Shown: piece by piece, positions 37,601-50,876 of the stretch | Numbering within the stretch: the first letter of the stretch is position 1 | How the letters are laid out: the number at the start of each line of letters is the position of its first letter | Source of the DNA: Campylorhamphus procurvoides | Lineage: Eukaryota; Chordata; Aves; Passeriformes; Dendrocolaptidae | Length of the DNA stretch: 64,000 nucleotides | Reading direction: 5' to 3' | NCBI GenBank assembly: GCA_013396655.1 | Contig: WBMV01006678.1 | Span: forward strand, 47,614 to 111,613 | Position numbers and translations under genes: made by a program | The notes under the pieces: generated by a model | Seen by the model: only the letters and a program-made list of their open reading frames with translations | Database searches by the model: none | Told to the model about the DNA's origin: nothing

Positions 37601-40600
37601 AAGAATGCAGCAAGGGAACAAATGCAGCTCATTCTGCTGTTGCTTATATCCTATCACTGAGGAGGGGAATTTGAAAGCATGCTAAAAGACAGGGATTTTC
37701 TCAAGTGCTTTTACCTACTGTTCTCTAAAATATTTTTCAGGGGAAAAAAATCATCCTATACCCATTTTGGTTCCACAAATTGGGTCTTTACAAGTTCAGG
37801 GCCACAACCATTTTGAGATCATAGCATTGCTTCCAAAACCAAAACTGGTTAAAGTCTCAGACTTCAGGTCGTTAATTTTTACTTTGTTGATTCAGCCATT
37901 ACATAGGCAATAACTGCTAGCCTGAATTGCTACTGACCTTTTGTCAGAGATGACTAAAAACCTTAGCCTGGAGGGTTTTTTTAAACCAAATTATATCTCC
38001 TAGTTAAGAATTTTTTTTTCTTTCCCCTTCCCTCCTCCCAGCCCCACAAGGAGACATATTTTAATTACTATTCCTATGTTTTGCATATATGACCAATCCC
38101 AAGTGCTCATTCCTAGGTAACAGAGGTGCTTGGTGGGGATTTCAGTAATTGTATGATTTACTTATTATCAACACCAGCTGCCTGGATAACACTGGAAAGT
38201 CTCTGCATTTCAAGTGAGTGACAGTCAAGAAGAAAGGCTGAAATAAAGCCATCTGACAAACATTGTTATAGCTATGTTTTAGTCTTTATTGCAAACTTTA
38301 TTTGTGACAACTGCCTGACACATATCATTCACCAGCAAAATTTCTTCTGGCTTTCCAAGTGCCTTGGACTCTCCAGTGTACTGGTGTTCGTATACAGACT
38401 ACAGGATAGAGATTGCCTCCTTTTATAGAACACAACATTGTGATCTGCACTTTACTGCATCCCTAAAGAACCAGAAGCACCATCTGGTATTCAGGACAAC
38501 AAGAAAAGTCCAGTCATGGTTGACTACATATGTAATGTTTCAGTTATCTATGATGACTTCAGTTTATATCTCCTTTTATTCTCCATTTGTATTTATTGTG
38601 ACTGCAAAGACTCTCATTAGCCATGTACATTCCTCTTTCCAAATCTTACTGAGCTCACATACTGTGGCAATGAATTCAAGAGGCTCATTTTATGTTATCA
38701 TTAAAGAAACCCTGTAATTGGTCTTATATTTCTTGCCTTTAATTTTTTACTGGATGTCATTCTATTCATTTGTTGTAAAAGTTGGTAAACATCCTTTTCT
38801 CATCTATTTCCTGTTTTGCATTTATTATGTTCAGTAACAGTAATTAATCTCCTATGCAAGACAAACAGAACTAATCCTCTCAGTTTCTCAGAGGAGTACT
38901 TTCTGTATCTCTGATTATTTCTTGTCACCTAACTGCACACGGTATTTTATTTGCATTTGGTAAATAACTTGATGGAACTATCACATGCATCTCTGTACAG
39001 TCTGTCTCAAGGGGTGGCATAGCACTGTTTTTCATGTTCTTGTGTCCTTTTATGTCCTCATTTTCTGTATTTGCTTCTCAATTTTTTCTCCAAAGAGCTC
39101 AAGGTTTAGCTTGAAAACCAAACCAATAACCAATTGTCTGCAATGGACTTTGGCTTTTCAAGTTTTCTAATTTAGCCTTCTTTAGTTTTTTTCTGAAGAT
39201 TCATTTTCATATGTCACCTGCCTGTGAAAGGATCACCTAAAGTTATTCAATTTTCTCTAGCACTTCTTTTACATAGAATATCTGAAATAAAGACAATACC
39301 TAAATGGAAGTTGCAGTACCTTACTGCCAAGTCCATCACTATTCACATCCTATCTTGTGAAGGTCTAGTACCTCCTCACTTACAAGGCCTCTGTATATAC
39401 TCCTGTGGACCCAAATCTGCCTGCAGGTCTTGTGATTTTCTGCTGCTGTTCTGAGATAAATCTCAGATGTCCTAGGTCAGTTTTACAACTGTTTTCACTG
39501 ACCCATTCTGGCTTCTCAGCTACTGAGGAAAAGTACCTTAATGACTTGTAGAAAGCACTGAGGAAACTGGAGTTTTATCTCCATCACTATTTGGAGATGT
39601 TGAGTTTAAAAATCATTTTGAAAGCTCTGCATTTACCAGCACAAATTCTGTGTCAATACAGAGTCAAACTCGTCTCAACAAGGAAAGGTAGCACAATAAA
39701 CTCACTTGTCCTTAAATTCTATAATGGTGTTTTATTAACAGCCTTTACAGCCAAGTGAATCAAGCATTGACAATTACAACACGTACTGGTCTATGTGTCC
39801 CACAAGGTGAGTATTTTGAAACAGCAAATTTAAGTGTCCATCCATCCTCTTTTCTACCAGTCCACCATACCTAAGTAGGCTTATGGACTTGCATCTTTTC
39901 ACTCTCACAAACCTGACCTAAAGTTCCAACCTACGAAAACAGCTATCAACTCTTTTTTCCTCACACAATGCACTCATGCATCCTTTAATGTGAAAAAAAC
40001 AAACAAACAAAAAACACACACACAAAAACCAAACCAATCAACCAAACAAAAAAACCCCACAAAAATACCCACACCACATTGACTTGTTATGGCTGTATAG
40101 ACTGGCAGCTGGTTTGCTCCGGTCTGATAGTCTGCATTTAGTAGAAAGAGTAAAGCATTTCTGGGATTGATGTGCCATATTACAGAAATGGAATCCACTG
40201 TTTGCCCTTCCACATTATACACATATAATGAGAAGTTTATGCTCCAAACTGAAGTCACTACTGCAACTCATGGGCAGACTTTCCATTTCATGTGGTTTGA
40301 ATCTGAAGCACTGTGTATTTTGTGTATCAAGTGAGAGTTTTTTCTGTGTCCCTATCAAGCTTTGTGTATACTGGACATTTATTTAAAAGCATTGTATTCA
40401 AATAATTCTTTTCTACTCTCAGCAAAACAGAGGTGTTGGAAAAACACCACTCTACTACTTAAAAACCTCTGGCTCCTGAATCACGGTTGTAGAACGACAA
40501 GTTGTTTTATTGCTTTGGGGCAAAATTTGTAATAATTAAACTTCTGGCTTAACTTTTATGTATGCTTATGTTTCACAGCTGTTGTAATAGCTGGACTTTT

Positions 40601-40929
40601 TTTCCTAATCCCTTTTTTCTATCTATCACATACTGTGTCTTCAGTTGTTATTTGTATTTCCGAATGTTGTTCACTCTAATGAAGGTAACATGAGGAGATT
40701 GTAATAAAAGCATGAAACATGAAAGTGTTGAATAAGCAGGGAGTTTCTACTGTGGTAAAAGGTAAGTAAAAAATCACTGCTTCACTTCTTCTCCTTTCAA
40801 CTTTGTATCAGTATGTAAATCACATATCAGTACTGAAATTATTGCCAAGAGCTGGCTAAAAGCATCAGTGGATACAGCCCAGTCTTGCCAGTGTATTGCC
40901 AGGCACAATAATGTGCCTCCAAATTTAAT
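34684..40929. other. Unique AT-rich non-coding DNA
   Basis: No gene or interspersed repeat is recognised. The longest open frame is 117 codons (38364-38717, plus), with no known motif. A pyrimidine-rich stretch precedes 38050. The segment 38055-38235 looks like possible conserved non-coding DNA. An A/C-rich tract lies at 39993-40064. Confidence 0.6.
39993..40064. repeat. A/C-rich low-complexity tract
   Basis: CAAA, CACA and CCAA units. It is the third tract of this kind in the window, after 20346 and 22446. Confidence 0.8.
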
Positions 40930-41790
40930 CGTAGAGTCACAGAACATATTAGGATCATTGAGTCCAACTCCTGGCCTGGCACAGGACACGCCAAGGATCA
41001 CATCACGTGCCTGGGAGCATCGACCAAACGCTTCTTGTACTTAGGCAGAGTTGGTGCTGTGATAACTTCCCTGGGGAGCCCGTTCAGTGCCCAGACACCC
41101 TCTGAGTGGAAAACTTTTTCTTCATATCCAATTTAAACCTCCTTCAACTCGGTTTCATGCCATTTCATTGAGTCCTGTCACTGATCACCAGAGTGAAGAG
41201 ATCAGTACTTACCCTCATGAAAATATTGAAGATGGCAATGAGGCCTTCCTTCAGTTTCCTCTTCTCCAGGCTGAACAGACCAAATGACCTCAGAGACTCC
41301 TCATATGGCTTCACCTCAAGGTCCTTCACCATTTCCATTGCCATCCTTTGGACACTCTCTAATAGCTTAATGTCTTTCTTATATTTTGGCTCCCAAAACT
41401 GCCCACAATATTGAAGGTGGGGTCACCCCAGTGCAGGGACAATCCCCTCCCTCAACTGGCTGGTGATGCTTTGCCTGATGCCCCCCAGGACAGAGTTGCC
41501 CCACCTGACTGCCAGGGCACTGCTGACTCAGATTCAACTTGCCATTGACAAGGACCCCTAGGTCTCTTTCTGCAACACTTCTCTCCAGCCTTTCATTCCC
41601 TAGTCTTCAAACACAACAACTTGCCAGGTACAGAATCTGACACTTTCCCTTGTTAAATTTCATATAATGGGTCACTGTCCATGTCTCTAATTTGCTGAGG
41701 TCTCTTTGCAGGGCCTTTCTGCCATCAAGGGAATAAACATGCCCTCCTAATTTAATGTCATCAACCAACTTACTTAGTATTCCCATAAGT
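40930..41790 (-). mobile_element. CR1 LINE 3' region, longer fragment, minus strand
   Basis: The plus strand starts near GTAGAGTCACAGAACATATTAGG and proceeds through ATCATTGAGTCCAACTCC, the GGAGCATCGACCAAACGC segment, CTTCTCCAGGCTGAACAGACC, CATTGCCATCCTTTGGACACTC, CCAGTGCAGGGACAATCCCC, AAGGACCCCTAGGTCTCTTTC, GGTCTCTTTGCAGGGCCTTTC and TTTAATGTCATCAACCAACTTAC. All are reverse-complement landmarks of a CR1 3' region in the expected order. At about 860 bp this is the longest uninterrupted CR1 piece here. It reaches far into the 3' region but shows no reverse-transcriptase motif. Similarity fades after about 41790. The plus-strand frames at 41087-41287 and 41193-41414 are antisense by-products. 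Confidence 0.9.
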
Positions 41791-44700
41791 CCTCATCCTT
41801 GATTCTCAGGACTAGCCAAAACTGACACTAGGAGAATGAGCTTGCAGGGGCTATTTCACAGACCATCTCCTTACAATCTCCAGTAGCCTGCTTCCTGCTA
41901 GGGACACTGAGGAGAAGCAGTCGTGGCCTTCATAGGCTGTTTCCTGGACATGTTTTCCAGGGAATGACCAGGTAGAGGTAAAATTTAAATGTAAGATCTG
42001 ATGCTTTGAACTTTGTTTGCTTAATCCAACTTTGTTTTTTGGAAGTGCTGTCAGGAAGGCATCAGCACTCTGAACACTAAGACAGCCCCCTCCTGAGGCG
42101 TTTGCTGCCCCAGTTCTTTGCTGAGACAGCTCTTTTCTGAGATCTCCACCTGGCATTGCCAAAGGTTCTCACAGCTCCCCACCCTTCTGCACTCTCAAAA
42201 TGCACAGCTCTTAGAAGGCACTGGGTAAATTGAGGTAACGAGTTTAGCCTGTGAAACTAGAAGTGGTTTTTTACCAGATGAAAACACAACCTGACTTTGT
42301 ATTAAGAAAAAGCAGATGGATATTAGGTTTTACTTTTTCATGAATATCTGTAACAGTTTACTTGTTTGGAGCAAACTGGGGAGTAAATGTTTTGCTGCAG
42401 TATTTTTTTCTTGCCACTGAGATCTCTCAAACAACTCTGCAAAACTTATAGACATTTATATCAAAACTTTTCCTGCTCAACTTCTGCTCTTATGCTGAGA
42501 ATAATTTTAAATTGTTAGTCTTTATTAGTGGCTTTTTATACAGCTTCATGTTTTGCTCCTGCAGATGCCTAGTAATTTCAAGACTCTTTCAAGCATTTCA
42601 AAGACTTTCTAAAGATTCTGCTTCACTTTTTACATGTATATGCAGAGAAAACATTGAAACAAACTCATGCTGCCACTGTCTCACCCTTGTTCCTAGTATA
42701 CCGCAGGCAGGCTATGACTGTAACATCATCTGCTTGCACCCAAGAAAAATGGCATTTGTGTTTGGAAGTGCCAGATCCGACAATTGAGCATTTGGCCTTT
42801 TCTGTGTGCCTGTTGGTCACAAAGTGAACTTACAAATCATCCTCACTTCATAACTGCATTGGGGTTATAACCCTGTTTTGGGGCTCTCCCACTCTACTTT
42901 TTGCTTGTCCCCATGCTGGCACAGTAGCTTTATGACTGTTCACACATTAGTAGCACAAATAACATTTTATTAGCTTACAGGAGCTATAACGTTCCCATGC
43001 ATTCTCCAGATCTTGCATTCAATAGTAGTTACTAGTTTCATCTTGCTCCAGAAAGTAGTTTTTGTGAGTGTTTTGTGGTTATATCCTGCTTATTTGCATT
43101 GAATTTTGAAGTCAGGGCAGGGGTGTAGTAGAATATTAGGGGAAAGAAATGTTTGATTTCTGTCATATAATGAGTATATTTCTGTCAGTCAATCAAAAGT
43201 TCATTTATTTTCTTCCTTTACAGTACACAACTTCGGTTGTTTCTTTCCTCTGCCCTTGTTTCTCTTAAGTCTTACAACCACTGCCAGTTAAAGGAGTATG
43301 TCGTCCAGCAAGTAGGAAGAAGGTGAAATTTCTGTTGTGCACAGATAATACAAAGCATCCAATACTGCAAAATTACACACTCCATTTGAAAACAGTTGAA
43401 AGGAGCAGGAGAATGTGAAAGAACAAATTATTACCAGCCTCTTTGTCACATTGCTGATAAAATCTGGAGAGTTGTTGAGAAAACAGTAGGATCCTACACT
43501 ATGGGAGGCCTCCTTTTGATTTTCTGCTCATGACATATAGCTTTTGCCCTTCTTGTCAAAAACCAGTTTGATAACCAGTTGCATACACCTTGTTCAATAT
43601 GAACAAATGGCTACTATGAAATATTCAGCAGGCACCTACTTCAAAAGCTTGTGCTAGCCTTATTTCCTATGTTATGTGTAGTACACCTGGAATTATGGAA
43701 TACCTTTAAAACACAAATTAGCTTCAAAGGATACTTGTCTATTTTCTTCTGAGTATTTTATTTGGTTACAAGCATGTGCCCTCTGGCGACTGCAGCTGAC
43801 AGCTGTGAATGAAAGCCATTATATGAAATGCTGTCTTCATGTTGTTAAGCCATCCCTTATCATGTCCAGGCCAATGTGTATCAGGCTCCAAAATTTCTTT
43901 CATTATTTGTCATCAGAATCTCAATTTGTAGCAAATTCTGTCATGGTTGAGAGCAAGTAAGAAACTCTCCACTGAAACTTCATTAAAAAAGGGGAAAATC
44001 AGTGTAGCACTGTCAAAATATAAGGTATCAAAGCATATCCTGCTGCAGGCCAAGATTCTGCAAATGTTAATCTGTACAGTTGCAAAAGTCAAATTCAGGA
44101 TTTTGGGTTTGTTGCTAGTGGTAAGTCAAAATACCGGTAGTCCTTACTGTGCAAGAGGAAGTCAGCCTTCACTATGGGTCTGCCTAAAAATATCCTGAAG
44201 GAGCACCTTTATTGTCACTGGGGCTTCATCCATTATGTTAAAAACCTTGAAATTTGCAGATGAACACTGAATATAGTTGTTGGATTAGATGTGAGCAAAG
44301 TCATAGCAGTTGCAGCATGATCTTTATCTTGAGAAGCAAATTAAATTCCTTTTCCTCAGCATAACAAGCTTGTTTTCATAGGTCTTGTGATCAGTCATGC
44401 TTTTTCTGTCTAAATAATATATTTCCCTGAATTAATTTTTAAAAAGTTTTAGAAAGCCAGAATAATGTGATGTGGTAAAGCAAACCACAGTACCTCTGGT
44501 ACAGGCCATCACAGCTATCCAATCTGACGCACCTTTCTCATGGCTCAAATGGCCCAAAAAATTACATGATCTGATTCTCCTCTCTCCATGAAGACAAAAT
44601 AAGCTTTGGAAGAAACCAAGTAACTAGCCAGTTTGAATATTTGAAGCTGCAGTCATGCAGTCATTCAACACAGATGACTCCTTCCTTCCATTGACCTCAG

Positions 44701-45019
44701 CAGAGCTGGCTGGAAGCCACAGACAGAGGGTAGAGAGCTGGAGCTGACAAGATTTAGCTGATCTGACTGTGCACCTCATCTCTATTTACTACTATTGTCT
44801 GTTGCTGAGAGAGGGTGTAGGACCCAAAGGATCAACTCCTGTCCGGACAACTAGAGAGGCAGAAGCTCCAGTTGTTTAGGTGCTCTCCTCTGAATCTTCT
44901 CTTTTGCCATGATGGTGTCCTTGGATAACATTCCTGCTTTCTCTTCTTTCCCAGAAAGGAGTCCCAAGAAGATGAGAGGGGCCTGAAGTGTGGGAAGTTG
45001 AGTAGCTCCCCTCAGACAC
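41791..45019. other. Unique non-coding DNA
   Basis: No gene is recognised. The longest open frame is 103 codons (41851-42162, minus), with no known motif. A CTCF-like match lies near 43775-43790. No interspersed repeat is recognised between 41791 and 45019, although the first 80 bp may still be degraded CR1. Confidence 0.6.
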
Positions 45020-45354
45020 TAGAAGCATGTGAACAGAAGAAGGAAGGGTGGGATGAACAGATCTACGACAATTTTCTTCCCAATTCACTATCACACATAA
45101 CGGAACCCTGTTTTTCTGGAGAAGACTGAACATCTGCTTGCCCTTTGGAAGTGGTGAATGAATTCTTCATTTTATTTTGTTTTGCTTTGCTTCCATTATG
45201 CTTGTAAACACAGCTTTTACCCACTACACAGTCTTAATCTACACCCACAAGCTCTCTCCCTTTTACTTTTCTGGTTCTTTACCTCATCCCACTGTGGTAG
45301 GGTGAGTGAGCAGCTATACTGGGCTTAGTTGACAACTGGTGTTAAACCATGACA
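45020..45354 (+). mobile_element. 5'-truncated LTR of the 2906 family (copy 3)
   Basis: The 3' part of the same family as 2906-3509 and 11581-12158, in sense orientation. It follows the family from GAAGAAGGAAGGGTGGGATG through GAGAAGACTGAACATCTGCTTGCC, GAAGTGGTGAATGAATTC, TTGTTTTGCTTTGCTTCC and GTAGGGTGAGTGAGCAGC to the end TTAAACCATGACA. The 3' terminus is intact (CA at 45354). The 5' half, including the promoter region, is missing or too diverged to recognise. Sequence from about 44880 may be a decayed remnant. The 85-codon minus-strand frame at 44876-45133 overlaps this element antisense and is not a gene. Confidence 0.8.
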
Positions 45355-48008
45355 ATCCTGAAGATCTCCTTTATCTCTGCCACCCTTCCTCACTCATCTT
45401 CCCCTTCTGAGACTCTTGAAGGCTCTTTCTAGTCCTGCATTCAAACAGTTTTCCCACTCAAATTCGTTCTGCTGCTGTCACTGCAAAATTGAGTTCTGCC
45501 ATTGAGGCAACTCTGCAACTGTGTCTTCCCCACTGGACTAAGTGTACATATAGAGATTCACTGGTGTTTGAAAGATTGTGGTGTGTGAATTTATTTAAAC
45601 ATACTTTTGGCAATAATTTCAGCATAAGTAAAAGACTGCCATCCACAAATTTAAAAAAAAAAAAGGTTCCCTAATTACAGCGATTACAAAATGCTTACCA
45701 GTTCTTCCTTGATTCTCTCAAGCTACTGAAGGCTCTGGTTCACAAATCACTTTTTCATTTACACCAATTATATTGTTTCTATACATTGCTATTATGTCTT
45801 AATTAAGTATTTCATGTGCTCAGCAACTGAAATGCTATAAAACCACCACTTTAAAGCTGGAAGAATTCTTCTGTAACACACACAGTTCTTGAGTGTGCTG
45901 AGCTGAAGCTGAGTTTGAGCTGAGAGAGTTTGGAAGTATCCCCAAGTGATATTTCCCTGATCACACTTTCCAAGTAAATTTATCTTTCATTGCTGTTTTG
46001 GTTGCTGCTGCTCAGCTTTATTTATAAATCTTTGAAAATAGGAATTTATAATGAACACACAGTCAGTTTCTTAAATTACAGCACTGAGCCGCTAACAAGT
46101 AAGCACCACTATAATCAAGCTAATTAAAAGGCCACGTTAAGGATAGGAATCTGCATATGAAAGGAACATAATTTTCCTGATGGTAGTTTTACTATCCTCT
46201 TATATTTGCATGCACCCCGTAGAGTCTCACCATCATTTGAAGCTAAGCCACTTAAAGAAAAATCAGGTTTTTACTCTTTAATTTCTTTAAACCAAAGCAA
46301 TATTTCTAGTTTTGACCAACAGGTTCTGTGTTTTTCAAGGTTCATTCTTTGAAGAACTGAAATACTTTAATTTATCCAGAGCAGCAGATGCACAGCACAC
46401 TTGGGGACATATGAGATGAGTGAGCTGTGTACTGAATTTTTAATGACGTTTCCCTGGTAGAGACTTTAGAAAGTACTTTTGAAGACTACAAACTAACTCT
46501 GTAATGAGCAGTTTTCTTTGTTTCAAAAGTATGTGGAAAGATCACTATGGGCTTCCATATACAGAAGCTACTGAAGGATATTCTGGTATTAGGGTTTTTT
46601 TTTTCATTGCCAGAAAGGAAAAAAAGTGGGACAGGGAAGACACTAATAAAAGACAATGTGAATTACACAAAAATCCCCTTTCCATCCCAAATAAAAATAT
46701 TTCCTGTGACTAAGTTTTCCCTCATAAAATCCTGTTTTGTTGAAAACATTCTTTTTCAAGTAGAAAAAGAGTTTATTTATGCTATGAAACATTTCAAGGA
46801 ACTCTTAAGTATATGATGTAGACATAAATTCAGAGATAGGGACATGGAGGTCACTTGGAACTTAGTTGCTAAGAAGCATGAGACTCACAGCTGAAGTTAC
46901 ATATTTGTTGACTTTATTTTTGCAATATATCCTTGCAGTTCCAGTACTAAATAAACACTGAAAACTCAAGAAGTCATTTCATCATCTTCTGAATAATTGC
47001 TGTGAACTTTCACACTTAAGATGTATAGTGTCTGTCAACGATGGCAAATTCTCTTTTAGTGGTCCTCACAATTTTCTATAGTTGACTCTGTGACTCTGAC
47101 AGTGCAATGCACTGTGGAGAACTGGTTAGTTAACTGTGGTTTAATTTATGGTGGTTCTTTGACCACCATCTGGTTTTTGGCTGGTTGTCTTTAAATGGAA
47201 ATCTGAACAAAAGTTTTTCTAGGTTTGCTTAGGAATTGACTGCTACCCTTAGGCATGTGCAAATTTGCAATTATTTTCAACTGTTGCAATATAACTGCTC
47301 AGTGAATGACTTCCAGGAGTAAGCCAACACAACCTCTCACATGCCTGTATTTGTTTTATGGTTTAAGTTCCCTTAAATCGACTTCAGACAGAATCAGATT
47401 TAGGGAACTTTTTGTTGACAACAGCAAACCAACAGCTGTGACTGAAGTTTACAACAATTTTCCAGTCACTTCATTGGATAAAATAGTTGTTTCTGTACTA
47501 GGAAATTTTCTCAGATGGAAAGAAATAAGTCATCAGGAAAGTACAGTGCCAGCTCCCTAATGTGGGGAAGAAGAAAATTTTCACTGATGTTTTCATCATC
47601 CTATGCTTGCAAATGAAATCATTTGAAATCTACCTGATATAAAGTCTTATATGGTATTCCAGAATATCTCACAGGCTTGACAAGGCTTCTGTCAAATAGC
47701 TTTCATTCTGAACCGAATCTTTCCTTTGTAGAGAAAGACTAAGAATATTATAGAAGAGCAGTTCTGTTTTCTTGGAATCTTTGTTTGTCTGTTCCTTTCA
47801 ATCAAGCTATAAATATGAGAATGATAAAGAGGCTGAGTTGGCCTTACACACCAACTCATTTTTTGCCAACACAGAGCAGCCTAGTGCCCACATGGATTTC
47901 CTTACATCTGGCAGTAGCTTTTTAAATGACTGGTGATGGTCCTTCACGTTAACGATCCTTCACAAGGAGTGAATGAGACACAGGGAGAGCTAGTGAAAGG
48001 ACTTTGGT

Positions 48009-48080
48009 CAAGCTGTTTTCACTGTACAACCTTTTCAAACAGGCCAAGCTGTTTTCACTGTACAATCTTTTCAAACAGGC
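48009..48080. repeat. 36-bp tandem duplication
   Basis: Units 48009-48044 and 48045-48080 are contiguous and differ at one base (C at 48030, T at 48066). They begin CAAGCTGTTTTCACTG and end TTTTCAAACAGGC. Confidence 0.95.
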
Positions 48081-50814
48081 CAGTAGCTTTTTCCATCAAA
48101 TGCTGAGGATTAGATGAGCTCGTGATAGGAGAAATAGAAATTTTACTCACAGTATCCCGGAATGCCCAAATAAGGAACAATATAATCTTAGAGAAATCCT
48201 AGAGAATTAGATAAGGGTTGTAACTTGAACAAACAGGATGTAAACTAAGCCTCTGGGCACCCAAATAAGATAATGAACAAACATTAGAGTTTTTGGTGGT
48301 GAAACACTATGATGCCATGCCTGCTCGAGAACTGAGGTCAAGAGGATGAAGAAGAGCAGAAAGGACAAAAAAAAAGGCTCAAATAAGGGGGTGAATGTGT
48401 AAAGCAAACTAATGAATATGTATTAAGTAAGTAAGAATATTAGTGAATATGTAAACAGCATATGTAATAAAAATGCTTATCTGTCATTTGGCATGTTTGA
48501 TAAAGGAGCTATCCTCCAAATGTCCTGCATGCTGAATGAAGAATGCCTTTTTAACACCTAAAAACTGCAGTTAAGAAGTTTGTTTCTGCTGCTTTTTGGT
48601 ATCGCTGCAACTGTCTGAAATATAACCATCTCATGGTGAATGTGATGTCAGCATGGCAGGGTAGATCAGTGATGTTCCACGCTTCTTGTTTGCTCTGACT
48701 GTTCCTGCATGACACCAAGCACTGTTGATCCTGGGTTCTTCCCATGCTCAATGCATCAATGCGTCCATCCCCTATTTTCCTGTTCCCACAGCTCCTCAGT
48801 TTTATCTTCCATCTGTTCACTGATCTGGGTTACAAAGTCTCAAACACTGCGGCAAAGTCCAGGCAGCGAGCTCAATAAACTTGTCTATCCCTTGGGCATG
48901 TGAGAAAGCTCATCCATGCAGGAGCAAAAGCTTCCTCCTGGGCTGGCTAGAGTAAATCTTTCACTGCAAATGTTCTTCACCCTTTATTGCTGTATCTCCA
49001 GGCTTCTGGGTTTGCTTGTGAAAACACACACTGTTTTCATGCCTCATGTCCCACCATTTCTCCTCTTGACACAGAATGACAGACTGTCTGCAAAAATTAT
49101 CTCAAAGGGCTCTTTTCGGTATCTGACACAAGGAAAGTGTTGCACAGTTTAGTGTACAATGCAAGACCAGCAATCTGGAAACCTGTTGTTGAAAGAAACA
49201 GTTAATTCAAGAGGATCTGGTCAGTGCTCTCTTACAATAAAAGGTTGAAGTGTGATGGTTACTCTATAAATGTGCGGGAATGTTATCAAAATGAGTAGAA
49301 CTAATCTGTACTTTTGTCTTTGTAATATACAGACATTGAAAAACTGGTACACATATTTCCTGAATCTGTTTTAAAAACACTGAGTAGTCAAAACATGAAA
49401 GACTTTATCAAGGAACTGATCACTTTTCTTCAGTGATTTGTAAGTGACATTTGTGCTATATGGATTCTTACATACAGGTTCAGTTTTGAGTTCACTCTAA
49501 AAGCCCAAGTGTGTTGTTCATTATTATCCTGAAGTTAACAAGAAGAAAATGTTTTTAGTTTTCCTTAAGGTCCTTGTTTTGGGGTGGAGAAAAGGAGAAA
49601 GACTGCACATGGAGTCAGTGACTCCTGAAAGAATGCATTTTTAGGTACTAAGATATGGTTATGTCTTTCATTGGAATGTTACCATGATAGGACATGTTTG
49701 GCATGAGAAAACTAAGGCCAGATGCTTTTGAGTTCACATGCACATTCAGTCTGTATGCCTTTTAATAACGTCTTCTTGCACCCTGTCCTGCCTTCGTAGT
49801 AAGATAAAATCTGATGGCTTCCAAGTGAGTGATTAACTGCTGTGACTTCCTTGGGAACAAGCAAAGGTCTCTAAGTTACATTCCTCTGCATATCCTCATG
49901 GTACCGTCACTGCTCAGATCTGTGGAAGCTCTGGGGAACAAACTATAAAAAATCCTTCATAGATTATTCATCGGTCCCTGGCTCACTTTTTACAGTAATC
50001 TTACTTAGGAAAAAAATCCCTAAATAGAGTCTCTATAATATTATCAATGAAAAAATGTTGCCTGGTAAACATGGTTGAAAATGAAAAGCACTTTACAAGG
50101 ACTGATGAACACTGGGTCTGTGTAGCTGTTGGTCCACAGGAGTCAAAGCCTAGAAAAGCCTTCAGTGGGGTTCATGGAAAGGTAACTTCTCTCATCAAAT
50201 TTGAAGAGTCTTTGACATTTCTGAAATTAGTACTTCCTTTTTGTACCTTTTTTTCTCATTTTGGCTAACTTCTAAGTGTATGAAAATCTTGTATTCCTTC
50301 TATGCACACTGTATTGACACCATTCAGATTAAAAGAAGAAATGCACTTTACCTGTGAGGGAATTCCTGTTTTCAGTAGCAAGTTCACCCCGGAATTTAGA
50401 AAGTAAATAAAAAAAATTAGACGTGGAGTAGCAATTTGGGGAGGTAACAAAAAATTCAATATTTTTCAGAAGATAGATGGGTAGGGTATTTTTGTTTGTG
50501 ATGGGAATCTTGAGTTTGTTTTAAAAATTAGACACATCTCATTGTGTTGTGACAGATTCTATCTTCACTAATGTATGCAGCCAACATTTTTTCATCCTTT
50601 GACCTCTATAGAAAGTAACAGTAGAGTGACATGATGATCTCCTCGCCATGTAAAGGACGTCTATTGCAGAAATTTCAACAGGAGTGGGACTTCTCTAGAA
50701 GCCACAAGTCATGGCTAAAAAAAAGCAAATATATTAAACAAAGTGTAAAGAAGGAGAATAAAAAACAAGCAGGGGAACCAGTCAGTGTCCATCTCCTCCC
50801 CTCCTTTCTAGTTT

Positions 50815-50876
50815 GCCTCCTTTCTCCCTTCCTTTCTTCCTTCCTTCTTTCGTTTTTCTTTCCTTCCTTCCTTCCT
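50815..50876. repeat. Polypyrimidine tract with TTCC units
   Basis: A nearly pure C/T stretch, with TTCC tetranucleotide runs near 50837-50848 and 50861-50875 broken by a G at 50852. Similar 19-bp sequences flank it at 50769-50787 and 50908-50926. Confidence 0.85.
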
